NCBI RefSeq assembly: GCF_008728515.1
Contig: NC_044989.1
Location: 78,021,754 to 78,085,753 of the forward strand
Direction: 5' to 3'
Origin: Papio anubis
Lineage: Eukaryota > Chordata > Mammalia > Primates > Cercopithecidae
Length of the DNA stretch: 64,000 nt
Both the position numbers and the translations under genes were made by a program. Position 1 is the first letter of the stretch, and every line of letters begins with the position of its first letter. The notes under the pieces were generated by a model. That model had not been told where the DNA came from. It made no database searches and saw nothing but the letters and a program-made list of their open reading frames with translations. Of the stretch, positions 36,407 through 47,545 are shown piece after piece.

Positions 36407-36884
36407 TTATCTCTATTTTGGACTGCTGTAGGGATTGTATATGCATGTTTAACTTATTACTGTCTATAATTAAATAACATCATATTACTCCATATATATG
36501 TGGAAAAGGCCTTATGAAAATATACTTCTTGTAGCTCCTTTTCTCTATCTTGGGATATTATTTTCATATATTTTATTTCTAAATGCCTTTTATACCTCAC
36601 AGTGTATTATTTTTGGTTTGAAATATTCAGTTATCTTTTAAATAAATTAGATATTTTTAAAAAAGTATTTACCCACATATTTATCATTTCTACTGCTCAT
36701 AATTCCTTTATGTGTATCTCAGTCCTCATCTAGTATTATTTTCCTTTTATCTCATAAACTTTCTTTAATAGTTTGAATCACATGCAGTGAACTTCTATGC
36801 CAGAATATATATCTCCTAAATTTTCTTCCAGCCAAGTATCAACATATAAGCACGATCTAGACAATATACAATTCTGATTATGCC

Positions 36885-37045
36885 TTTTAATTGTCACTGC
36901 TTGACTTTCCTTTATGCTTACTGGTTGGAATGGTAGCAAACACTGGAACAGTCATCATGTATGTGAAATGGAAGCCACAAATTGAGAACAGAAAAAAAGC
37001 AACAAGCTACAGGGAGCCTAGGACCATGTCAAGTTTCAACATAAA
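36885..37045 (+). mobile_element. Possible MLT1-type LTR fragment
   Basis: TGTGAAATGGAAGCCACA and AGCAACAAGCTACAGGGAGCC resemble the middle of an MLT1/MaLR LTR. Weak match. Confidence 0.4.
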
Positions 37046-38226
37046 AATTCAATCTACAAGCTTCAACTACATATGAAAATGATATAAATGAATATTTTTT
37101 ACGTCATTGTTAATTTTGTGTTTCTTCTATATCAATTGAAATGCTGTCTTATCCTACACAAAATTTAATATCTAGAAGTGGGGTATGACCTAGCAAAATC
37201 TTAAATATTTAAATATGTGACATGGCTTAGCAGTGAAGTACTGGACATCAAGGACTAAATAACATAGTCTAGAATTCTGGTGGTTTCTGTAGAGTGTACA
37301 ATACCTTCTAAGGTAAACTATATACCAATAGAGCTCAAAATTCTAGAGGAAATAACTTTTTTAAATGAGAATTTTAATGCATATTAAAATTATCTCTGCT
37401 TTTACAAAAGTAAATTAATAATTTTTAAATAAGAATTTAATGCATATGGCTACTATTTTCTTTGCTTTTACAAAAGTCTTATAAAACAGGATGAATTCAG
37501 TTTAAATATAGGCATTAGGTAAGTTTTTTTTTTGCAAACACCTCTGTTAGGGATGCTCTTTGGCTATAGCTTGAACTTCAAGATGACTGAACTCTACAAA
37601 AATGGGAAAAAACCTATCCCCCATCCCTAAAATAAAACTGTTATAAGAGATGGCTCTCAAAAAATAAGATTGTGCCCTTAAGCCTTTTTGAAACATCTCC
37701 CAGTAATTGTTTTCTACCAGATAATGAGAGCCAGCCAAGCAGGATAGATGAAAAGAATGTCTTTTTCTCTTCACTGAAACCTATTGTTTCAGATGGCCCC
37801 AAGTTATATGTGATTAAGTTCAGAGAGACTCTGATGGACAAAGCACAAGACAAGTATATAAAAGACTAGATATTTTAGGCTTAGAAACTATTTCTAAATA
37901 TCATTGCCCTAGAATTATTTGGAATCCAATAGACAGAAACCTACTAAAGTTTTGAAGAGATTATATTGCTCCAAATACTAGTTTGCTTGAGCAATCCTAT
38001 GGTTGTTAGATGCCTGAAATAACCTCAGAGAGACCCCCAAACTGACTAGTAGACTGTAAGTTGGAAAACCTGATTCCAAGAAGGTCATATTCTTTTAATG
38101 CCTACTTCAGATGGGCCAGAGAAGATAATGTAAAAGGAAAAAAACTTTGCACTAGGTTAAGGTTGACTATGTAGCACTCAGAAAGCATAATCAGTGGTAT
38201 CAAAGCGGGCTATCCAAGGAACTTAG
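37046..38226. other. Unassigned sequence upstream of a long open frame
   Basis: No repeat recognised. A 65-codon plus frame at 37672-37869 is in the same phase as the longer frame at 38227, but about 15-20 stops lie between them. Confidence 0.35.
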
Positions 38227-38799
38227 AACATATTCTACTTCCGGAGTAGGGGACTCTTAGCAATTTCTTCATTACAGGATCTGGTCATTTTATTCAATGG
38301 TGGCAATGACATGTTTCTCATTCTCCTTGATGGGAAATTGAATTGCAATTATTCTGCTCCTACTCAACTACTGTATATTGAATATGTAGTTAATTTATGG
38401 ACATCCTCACCAAGAGGGCATTATATAGAGACACAAAAGGAACAGTATATAACTCAAAGATCCAAAACTTTAGATTTAAGCAACAATCTGTTTGGACATT
38501 GGATTATATCTCTTAGGGTATCATTGAATGTATTCTATGCATGGGAACAAATATATACACAAATGTTTGGCTGTAATGAAGTGTGGGTATGGGGGTTCAC
38601 TTTTTGTATAAAAATATACATTTGGCTTGATGATACCCAACCAGAAAAACAAAATACATTGCCTAGTCTCCATTTTAAGAAAGTATTGCCATGTGACCAA
38701 TTGCTTATTAGACTGAATATACAAGTAGGCAATGGCCTGCCAATATATGACAATAGAACTCTAAAGCAGAAAATCTGTATCAACCACTTGAGAAGCTGA
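38227..38799 (+). pseudogene. Unclassified 190-codon open frame, possible decayed coding sequence
   Basis: Open from just after a TAG at 38224 to the stop at 38797-38799. The first ATG is at 38311, giving 162 residues. With local base composition giving a stop in roughly 7% of codons, a run this long is unlikely by chance in 64 kb. The product has two potential N-glycosylation sequons (NYS, NRT), several cysteines and tryptophans, no signal peptide and no domain I know. There is no promoter and no splice context I can defend. It could be a remnant of a retroviral env, a processed pseudogene, or chance. An AATAAA occurs about 120 bp downstream, at 38920-38925. Confidence 0.3.
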
Positions 38800-38938
38800 A
38801 CCACAAAATTTGAAGCAATTGGCTGAGAACTGTCAGTACTGGGTCATCAATTGTTTGCTTGGATAATTTTGCCCCTGAATCCAACTCAGGGCCAAAGAAA
38901 CCCAAATATGGTTTTCAAATAAATCACGAGATGCTGAA

Positions 38939-39007
38939 TTCTAGTTAGCCTGGCTCCAACCAAACAAAGCACATAAGACACTCACTTCTAGTTAGCCTGG
39001 CTCCAAC
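38939..39007. repeat. 22 bp direct repeat, 47 bp spacing
   Basis: TTCTAGTTAGCCTGGCTCCAAC-like words at 38939-38960 and 38986-39007 are identical (positions given because the unit exceeds a short motif). The intervening 25 bp is not repeated. Confidence 0.85.
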
Positions 39008-39559
39008 TTCCTATAGCAAAAAATATACAAACAGATTATATCTGAATCCTTTCCAATTTTTTTTTTTTCTATAAAGTTTTCTCCTCGTCTACCTGCCTTT
39101 AGCTTTGTGCCAAATGCAGGCATCAGTGATTGACACCCTTGCAAACTCTAAATATATAGCTTGTGTCTTGTTCTCCTTTGGGTTATCTTTGTTTATTTAC
39201 ACATCAGGTCAATAGAAAATGTCAAATACAATTCCAATAGGTGCCTAAAATAAATGGGTATGGTTCCTAAAATAAATAGGTTTAGTTTTTTTCCTCCTTT
39301 TTGCTACTCATTGAATTTGGGCATAAGCTAGAGTAGTCATATTCAACCCTCTGAGGTTGAGGGTAGCAGGCGTGACTGCCTTTGCTGCCTTTGTTGAAGA
39401 GAAATATTATACCAACTCAAACTTTATGGCAGAAAAAATAAATATCTATTTAAGATATTGAAAATTTGGAGAGATTTGTAATAATATCGAAACTGACCAT
39501 AAATAACAGAATTTTTTAAAAAACAATTATTTGAAATTGAAATATTAACAGCATAAAAT

Positions 39560-39870
39560 AATTCATCTTTATAAATGATACCACTCAATGAATATTGACA
39601 TATGTGTACAGTTGTATAACCATAACCGAATTCAAAACATAAAACATTTCACCATCTCACATATTTTCACTACATCTCTTTACAGTTAATCACCTTCCAT
39701 CTCCCAGACAGTATCAAATACCAATCTGTTTACTGGCCTTTGTATAGTTTTACCATTCTTTAAATGTCATATAAATAAAATAATAAGGTATTTAGTCATT
39801 TGTATCTGGGTTGATTCACTTAGCATGATGCTTTTGAGATTCATATTACGTTATTACATGCAAAATGATG
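39560..39870 (-). mobile_element. Old L1 (L1M) 3' UTR, antisense
   Basis: TGTACAGTTGTATAACCATAACC, ACATAAAACATTTCACCAT, CTTTACAGTTAATCACCTTCC and TTCACTTAGCATGATGCTTTTGAGATTCAT follow L1M 3' UTR order in reverse. It is related to the copy at 3590-4110. Confidence 0.7.
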
Positions 39871-40344
39871 TGAAAATAAAGGGAAAGCCATGGATAATCA
39901 GCAAACAGTGGCACTAATTCCAGAAAAAAGTGAATAGGAGTCCTATAGTCACAGCTGGTCTACAGATCATAGAATTCCCTGGAAGAGAGTCTTCAGGGCA
40001 AAAAAAAGATATCAATGGATAGAACAAATCATCAATATTAAATGAACAATTGATAATTAATGAAGATTAACATTAATAAGTTTTATAAACCATTATTTAG
40101 AGATATAGGTTTACTCACCGGTTTCAATAAAATTAAAAATACCCCTCAGTGTTTTTGTGGAGGATGACTGAGGTGACCAAGCTGAGATCTTGGAACAACT
40201 TTTTTTTTCTGATAATTTTTTGTGTGAGCATTTTTATTCTAAAAAAAGACTAATAATAATAATAAATAAATAATTTGGCAAAGAATTGTAGATATAATGA
40301 ATAAGAAAAGTTGAGAAAATGAATAAATAAAGATAAAAATAAGA

Positions 40345-41760
40345 GCTTAGAGAATTCTGGGAAAATGTGGAGTAGGATATACCAGAAATCCATCTCTCAA
40401 CTCAGACAACAATTAAACTGGCAGGATTGTCTGATGTGACTATTTTCGAACTTTGGAATCTATCGAAGTCATTCAATGTCCAGAAGGAGGCTTGGACAGT
40501 CAATTGTGGCTAATGTTGGTCAATTTTAGTTTTAGCTTGGCAACAGCCACCTATCCTCCACCTCCCTCCCCTATGGTAGGCAACTATGTACATATTCCTG
40601 GAGCAATATACATACATTTTGTAAGATCAAAGGTGAGTAATAAGGACACTGTTCTCCAAATGTCAGCCATCGGTGTTTTGATCACTGATTTCTTCTTCTA
40701 ATCCTGGAGGGGCAGAGACAGAAGCAGTCAGTCATTGCTGCTGCATCTCTTCATATTGTTGCAAGCCACTCCCTCTGCAGCTGAAATAACTTCCGGGGCA
40801 GTGCCTTTTCATCTTCTTCATTTTTATCTTTTTCCTCTTTTGGGAGGCAGGCATTAAAGAGTAGGACATACAAAAGCAACCACAAATATAGGGAAAATTA
40901 GAAAGTCACAGTGCAAAGGCACAGGATCAGAAAATACTTGAAAAGATGTTAAGATTATATGTGGGCCCAGAGAGCTGTCTTTAAAAAAGAAAAAAAAATA
41001 GAGAGAGAGAGAGAGAACGAAAATGAATTAATGCTCTGGAAATTGGAAGAGAGTACATGATGTTGTCTCAACTAAAATCAAGGCACAAAGGAGATCAATG
41101 GGTGAGATTCAAAGAAATTTTCAAATACGAAGGGAAGTGAAGTAGACAAATCTATGCCTGTTGTCTGCTTATTTAGGCCACTAGTTAACAAGTCTTGAAA
41201 CCACTTGCATCAAAAAGGGTAATAAACTCAGCCATTACCATTAGCAGATGCCCACTCTTACCAGAACTTCACTTGCTCATTCCTATGATGGCATTCTTTC
41301 ACCACAGCACATAATCATAGACAATGACTGAGGAGAGGTTTTCTTAATAGAAATTTAAGGGAACGGAAAAAGCATTTCTGACATTAAGACAATAAACAGA
41401 ACCTAGTACTTGGAGGAATGCAGCCAGGACCGTTCCACTCTAGGCCAAGCATCAAGAATCACAGAGAATGATTAGGCCCCATGGCTTTCAATGCAGAGGA
41501 GAGCACTGAAAGTGGGTATTCTCTTTCAGCTCTAGTCTTGGAAAAATTTCAGTTGTAGAATAGAAAAAGTATTGATTGTAAGGACTCACACTAGAAATTG
41601 TAGAAAAGAAAATATATCTTGGTGATCAAGTTCAGTTTTTTGATCTAGTTGGACGTGCTGATCCCAAATTTGTTAATCAAGTCCTGACTCTTTGCTCATT
41701 ACTTGAAAAATTCTAGGCCAATAACTTCTTTCTGTGCTTTAGCGTTGTCTTAGGCTACTT
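40345..41760 (+). mobile_element. Old L1 (L1M) 5' UTR and ORF1 region, sense
   Basis: A recognisable L1M 5' end: GAGTAGGATATACCAGAAATCC, CTCAGACAACAATTAAACTGGCAGG, AGCCATCGGTGTTTTGATCA. Then GAAAGTGGGTATTCTCTTTC and 'CTTGGTGATCAAGTTCAG' (41620-41637), phrases that lie downstream in the L1M 5' region. L1 5' ends are rarely kept this well in old copies. Frames here are short. Confidence 0.65.
41409..41529 (+). repeat. Source copy of a local 120 bp duplication
   Basis: Lies in the L1M 5' region and continues in L1-like sequence on both sides. It is about 92% identical to 42401-42519 in the same orientation. Confidence 0.9.
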
Positions 41761-41829
41761 GGATAAAAATAATGACAAGATTAGCAAAATTAGCAATAAT
41801 AATGATACATACAAATATACATCCGTTTT

Positions 41830-42000
41830 ATATATTCATTCATCATGTGTTAAGCACTGTTTATAATTTATTTTATTTATAAAATTAGGTAGTTTTAAGC
41901 CCTTGAAGCTCTTTAATACTGATTTTATGATGTAAAACTGAAGATTTGAAAAGTGGTAGCACCAAGAGGTGACTGAAGATTGAATAGTTTTGAGATAAGT
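41830..42000 (-). mobile_element. MIR, antisense
   Basis: CATGTGTTAAGCACTGTTTATAATTTA, AGTTTTAAGCCC and GATGTAAAACTGAAGATTTGAAAAG follow reverse MIR order; degraded. Confidence 0.55.
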
Positions 42001-42048
42001 ATCCTAGCCCTAGCCTCACCCTATCCTAGTTTTGAGATAACTATCCTA
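41985..42048. repeat. 22 bp near-perfect direct repeat, 42 bp spacing
   Basis: TAGTTTTGAGATAAGTATCC (41985-42004) and TAGTTTTGAGATAACTATCC (42027-42046), both followed by TA, differ at one base. Confidence 0.85.
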
Positions 42049-42400
42049 GGCTGTTACAATTAAGTTCCTCCAATACAACTATACCTTATTTGGTAGATTC
42101 AGATGCCTTCAGGATCCAAGGGGGCTAAAATAAAAATTTGTGGGGTAAAGAAGTATAATACTATAGGAATTTAGAAAGCAGTGCCTGGTCACATCTACTC
42201 TAGAAACATTCTGATTCAGATAAATTTAAATCAAAATGGTAATTAGGCAAAAATAAAGCTTCACACTGCAATTGGACTATAGGCATCAAATATTTTTATT
42301 ATATATATAAAATTAATGTAAATATATATGTTTATTAGTTAATTTTCTTCTAAATCTCTCTAATGCTTTCTCTTGATGCCCCATTTAGACTCTCCTTTAT

Positions 42401-42519
42401 CTTGGAGGAATGCAGCAAGGGCAGTTCTACTGTAAGCCAAGCATCAAGAATCACAGAGAATAATTAGGCCCCATGACTTTCAATGAAGAGGAGAGCACTG
42501 AAAGTGGGTATTCTTTCAG
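42401..42519 (+). repeat. Second copy of the local 120 bp duplication
   Basis: Begins and ends abruptly relative to 41409-41529. Flanking sequences are unrelated (left CTCTCCTTTAT, right ACCCATCCTC). About ten substitutions and a 2 bp gap separate the copies. Confidence 0.9.
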
Positions 42520-43439
42520 ACCCATCCTCTATACCCCGTGATTGTTGCACACTAGCAGTTAATAGCTGCCCTTCTTCAAAAAATTGTTCTTGGGCAATTA
42601 CAACCTATAGTACACAGCCAGTGATTGATTAATTAACTTGGGAGTAGAAAGGGAGTCTTTTTGACTCAAAGAGAAGACTAACTCCATGAATATAAGTCAA
42701 GCTCCAGAGTTTCACCACACGAGCAGGCTGAGGGAAGTCTACATGCTTACTTAGCTTTTACCTTTCCCCTTTTCTTTAGAACACTGCTTTAATGAATCAC
42801 TTGATTAGAATTCATATCTCAGGCTCTTGTAGTTTATCTGACTTAAGACAACCTCATATTTTCCTTACAGAACATATCTTTCTATTATGGAGGTTAATAA
42901 CCTATAGTGAAATATACCTAAAAGTAAGACAAAGCTAAATAAAACATATCATCTGCATACTAACTTACTAAAAACCAACCTTAGAAGTGAAACAAACTGT
43001 TATTTATCATAATAGGTTATGCTAACATTGAATGGATAACTTTACCTTTCCTTCCTATTTTGAAGATAAGTTCCAAATATCACAGGAGTATGATATGCTA
43101 TCTTGGTCTGAACTTGAGCTTGAGATTCTCCCAAAAATGAAGTGTTTAATTAATCTTTCTACAAAATGGAGTAACCTATGCAAGACATCAACAATCATAA
43201 GAGAAAGTATGGAGGAATAAAAATGTATGTAAATGTGAAGGTAAGAAAAGAATACCAAAGTCTGGAGAACATTATGTTAGTGAAGATTCTGATTCTTATA
43301 ATTGACTTTTAATCCACCTGTAATTCTCTTCAGAGTGCTTCAAACTACATTGATTTTTACTAAACATAAATAACGATTTTATTGACAGTTCTCATTTTTG
43401 AGGCAAGTTCCGGAGTCCCTGCCACATTTTGAACAATGG
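42520..43439. other. Unassigned sequence between L1 parts
   Basis: No repeat recognised. A 62-codon frame (43032-43220) overlaps an opposite-strand frame of similar length, so neither is credible. Confidence 0.4.
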
Positions 43440-43835
43440 CTTATTGCTAGAGAAAAGATTAGGTGGTAAGTCGATTTCCCAGTGCACTTACTAAAATTTT
43501 AAATTCACACATAGTGATATACCCTATAGTAGAATCCGCACAAAATAATTTGGCTTTTTTAGAAACAAAGTTTATAAAGCATTGCAAAATTCAAGAACCT
43601 ATAGAATATACAATACCGACAGTGAAGACTAATATAAAATATGGACTTTGGGTGATGATGTGTCAACTTAGACTCATTAGTTCTAACAAATGTACCCCTC
43701 TAGTGGGAGATATTGATAATGAATGAGGTTATGCATTTGTGGGGAAAGAGAGTATATGGGAAATTTCTGTGCCTTCTGCTCAGTATTGCTGTGAACCTAA
43801 AACTGTCTAAAAAATGTCTATTAAAAAAGAAACAT
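43440..43835 (+). mobile_element. Old L1 (L1M) 3' end, sense
   Basis: ATATGGACTTTGGGTGATGATG, CTAACAAATGTACCCCTCTAGTGGGAG, TTGATAATGAATGAGG and TATTGCTGTGAACCTAAAACTG are the L1M 3' UTR, ending near 43835. Together with 40345-41760 it may be the two ends of one deleted L1. Confidence 0.8.
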
Positions 43836-44650
43836 CTTGATGGCATCCACAGGATGAGAATAGACTATATGCTCTAATAGAAAAAAAAAAAAAAAAAGGT
43901 CCATCTACTAAAACACAGCATTTTAACAAGACAGATCTTCAAATATCTTACACCACAAGATAATATATTTTTCCAAAGAAATGATAACAGAATAAATTGT
44001 ATTAAGAACTCTATCCACAAAGGGCACAGCAGGCAGTTTGCCATAGGCTCTTACTTCCACAGCTATACAGCGATTTTCTTTCTTTTACCCTCTAGTCTGA
44101 AAAAAAACAAAAACAAAAACAAAAAAACCCTTAACTTTTCACTGTATCTTGGTAATATACATTTTTTATATCCATCTTAGTAGACAGAAAACCCCTGTAT
44201 ATGAACTCCCTCTTGATGCAGCAATAGAACTCTAGCTAGCATAAAGATCGATGTGTTCTGTACTTGGTTATGAAGCTGTCAGTAGAGTCCCTATTGTTGA
44301 TTCATGATTTTGATACTTTATTACACACTGGTCTTTTCATTGAATTTCAGTATTAGAACAAAGTTATTGTTTGTAGTGGAAGTTTGGCATGAAGAGTAGG
44401 GAATAGAGAAAAGGCATTGCTATAGATCAACAATGATCCAGTGGCAATCTAATGAAAATTTATTTTCCATTACATGTTTGGGTATTAAATTATACTTGTG
44501 CAGAGTAAAGTATTCAGCTTAAGGAGAAACAAAATGACATTGATAAAAGAAAAAAAATGTTAGTTATTTCAAAATAAATGCTGTATATTAATTGTTTCAA
44601 GAATTATTCACAGTGTCTCAATTTGCTCTTGTCTTATCTAAAAAAATGGA
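43836..44650. other. Unassigned sequence with A-rich runs
   Basis: Poly-A run at about 43882-43898 and an A4-5C repeat at 44101-44126. No gene or named repeat. Confidence 0.45.
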
Positions 44651-45316
44651 AACCAGGTGTGGTGGCTCACGCCTGTAATCCCAGCACTTTGGGAGGCCTA
44701 GGTGGGCAGATCATGAGGTCAGGAGATGGAGACCATCCTGGCTAACATGATGAAACCCTGTGTCTACTAAAAATACAAAACATTGGCCGGGCGCGGTGGC
44801 TCACACCTGTAATCCCATCACTTTGGGAGGCCGAGGCGGGCAGATCACGAGGTCAGGAGATCCAGACCATCCAGGCTAACAGGGTGAAACCCCCGTCTCT
44901 ACTAAAAATACAAAAAAAATTAGCCGGGCCTTCTGGCGGGCGCCTGTAGTCCCAGCTACTCGGGAGGCTGAGGCAGGAGAATGGCGTGAACCCGGGAGGG
45001 GGAGCTTGCAGTGAGCCAAGATTGCGCCACTGCACTCCAGCCTGGGCTACAGAGCGAGACTACGTCTCAAAAAAACAAAACAAAACAAAGCAAAACAAAA
45101 CAAAACAAACAAACAAAAAAACAAACAAAAAAAAAACCCCAAAACTAGCCAGCCGTGATGGCAGGCACCTGTAGTCCCAGCTACTCTGGAGGTTGAGGCA
45201 GGAGAACGGCATGAACCCGGGAGGCGGAGTTTGCAGTGAGCCTGGATCACGCCACTGCACCCCAGGCGGGAGGACAGAGTGAGACTCTGTCTCAAAAGAA
45301 AAAAAAAAAAAAAAGG
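44651..45316 (+). mobile_element. Alu (host copy), sense, split by a younger Alu
   Basis: The left piece (44651-44784) runs from CAGGTGTGGTGGCTCACGCC to CTACTAAAAATACAAAACA. The right piece (45141-45316) resumes with AGCCGTGATGGCAGGCACC and ends in a poly-A tail. The join falls at the mid-Alu A-rich linker. Confidence 0.93.
44785..45140 (+). mobile_element. AluY-like element nested in the host Alu
   Basis: Starts GGCCGGGCGCGGTGGCTCAC, with AGATCACGAGGTCAGGAGATC and GAATGGCGTGAACCCGGGAG, as in AluY. Many CpGs are intact, so it is young. The tail is a long CAAAA-rich run. A short duplication around ACAAAAC / CCAAAAC flanks it. Confidence 0.92.
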
Positions 45317-46569
45317 AACAGTTTCTTCAGTTATTCTCAGGCAGTGGAAGGGGCTAGCTCCATATGCTGTGGCCCTCAGCTGTCCCTGGACAAAGAGGCT
45401 TCAGCCCTTCCCTCTAAAAGGGCTAATGTCCCTTGTGGTGGAGCGTAATAATGAAGTTAACATAGGTAAGAATTCGTTTTTTGGGGGCCTCCTAAACAAA
45501 TGTGTGTCACCAATACTTTTGAAATCTTTTGACACAATCCATGAGTGTAATGGCCATGTTTAACAACTGATGCTTCTAAAAACAACAACGACAACAACAA
45601 CAAAGCCTTGATTTATAGTGCCTGCCAGTATCTGTGGTGTAAATATTTCCAACAATATCTACTTCAAGTTAATGGCATGATGTCAATGAACATTGGGAAA
45701 ATGATGTGCAGTATCACACCAGTGTATTTATGAATATAATGAAACAACAGAATAATAACCTCAAGAGTATAGATAATAGTGAAATAGATCAAGCTAATTA
45801 GAAAGTGATGAATTTGAGTATTTTAAGCATTTATCTCTTTAAAAGGATTTACGAAAATGTACATTTATGCAATTTAATTTTTAAAACTGGCTGTGTTTAA
45901 CAACCACTTTCAAAAACTCTTCTGAAAATTTAAAAATTGGCTCTCATGAGCCATTTGAAGCTGGATCCAAAATATTAAATATAACCACACCTTTGTGTGT
46001 GTGCGTGTGTGTGTGTGTGTGCATCTTAATTTAAGTTGTCCTATTATAATCAAAATGTAGTAGTCAGCCTTATATCCTTAGATATAAGGATATAGTCTGT
46101 AAATGTCAACTACTTTAGTGATAATCTGTTGGCTGAGATAAAGAAATGGACCATTACAAATATTTGCTTTGGGAACATTGCTTAAGAGTTTTGGGGACTT
46201 GTTCTTAAGACTCAGAACACTAAATTTCCACCTGAAACAAAATTTAGGATTCTCAAGTAGGCATGACATAGCTGTTATTAGTCAAAATAATGCTCTTAAT
46301 TCTTAGATAGCCCTTCTGTCTCAAATTCCTAGCTGGCATTCTACCTTGGGGTCCTGTGGGAAAAGCCTTAGCAAGTATCCCATTTACCCCAATCAAATTA
46401 TGGCTGTGAAACAAGATCCACCTTTCTTGATCCCTTTCCAATTCTTAAATTCCCTATTCTGGATTCAAATACCCATAGGAAGGAGAGGGTTTCCTAAATA
46501 GATGGAATAGTCTTCTCCACAAAAAATTACACATACAGACAGTAAACAAATGAAAAGAATTTCGACAGC
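45317..46569. other. Unassigned sequence with a GT microsatellite
   Basis: No gene recognised. Holds a CAA-rich patch (45580-45603) and a (TG)n run. Confidence 0.45.
45994..46021. repeat. (TG)n microsatellite
   Basis: About 14 TG units with one C interruption. Confidence 0.95.
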
Positions 46570-46723
46570 TCCTTCCTTCCTTCCTTCCTTCCTTCCCTCC
46601 CTCCCTCCCTCCTTCCTTCCTTCCTTTCTTCCTTCCTTCCTTCTCTCCCTCCCTCCCTCTGTCCCTCCCTCTCTCTCCTTTGTCTCTCTCTTCTTTCTTT
46701 CTTCCTTTCTCTCTTTCTTTCCT

Positions 46724-46775
<52 letters not shown>

Positions 46776-46891
46776 TTCTTTCTTTCTTTTTTCTTTTCTT
46801 TCTTGCTGCTTTCTCTTTCTTTCTTTCTTCTTTCTTTCTTTTCTTTCTCTCCCTTCCTCCCTTCCCTTTTTCTTTCTTTCTTTCTTTCTTT

Positions 46892-46939
<48 letters not shown>

Positions 46940-46987
46940 TTCTTTCTTCTTTCTTTCTTTTCTTTCTCTCCCTTCCTCTTCCCTTTT

Positions 46988-47038
<51 letters not shown>

Positions 47039-47132
47039 CTCTCTCTCTTTCTTTCCCATTCTTTCTTTTTTTCTCTTTCTTAATTTCTTTCTTTCCTTTC
47101 TCTCTCTTTCCTTCCTTCCTTCCTTCCTTCCT

Positions 47133-47168
<36 letters not shown>

Positions 47169-47172
47169 CTTC

Positions 47173-47243
<71 letters not shown>

Positions 47244-47296
47244 GTCTTTTTCTTTTCCCTTTCCTTTCTTTCTCCTCTTTCTCACTCTTTTCTCTT
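46570..47296. repeat. Long pyrimidine tract: (CCTT)n, (CCCT)n, (CTTT)n
   Basis: About 727 bp of almost pure C/T on the plus strand with only a handful of purines (for example TTGTCTC, CTTGCTGC, CCCATTC, TTAATT). CCTT and CCCT blocks come first, then long CTTT arrays with CT and CCTT blocks between. Open frames of 177-262 codons on both strands come only from the tetranucleotide period avoiding stop codons. Mirror symmetry over long stretches makes triplex (H-DNA) formation plausible. Confidence 0.98.
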
Positions 47297-47419
47297 TTAA
47301 AATTGAAGACCTCACTATAAAATGTAATCACTCTAGTGTTCTCTGTAACCTGAATATGTCCTATGAAGTTAGATTTAGGGGACGAATATTGCATAAAAGT
47401 CAAACTCTGAAAAATGTAA

Positions 47420-47545
47420 TCTTCATTTTATATATAGAAAGATGGAGATTAGAAAAATGAAATAATTTGTCCTAGGTTAAACAAATATAAGTGCCAATAT
47501 TTGAATCCAGATATGCCCAGTTCTAAAACTAATTTTCCCACCAAC
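47420..47545 (-). mobile_element. MIR, antisense
   Basis: GATGGAGATTAGAAAAATGAAATAATTTGTCCTAGGTTAAACAAATATAAG followed by TTTGAATCCAGATATGCCCAG matches the reverse MIR core (47444-47519). Confidence 0.65.

Noticed and set aside
44853..45563. Several overlapping 60-94 codon frames
   Set aside because: All are readings of Alu sequence in various phases.
46454..47315. Open frames of 177-262 codons on both strands
   Set aside because: They are translations of the CCTT/CTTT tract. A tetranucleotide repeat without stop words stays open in all phases and gives only low-complexity K/E/R or F/L/S protein.
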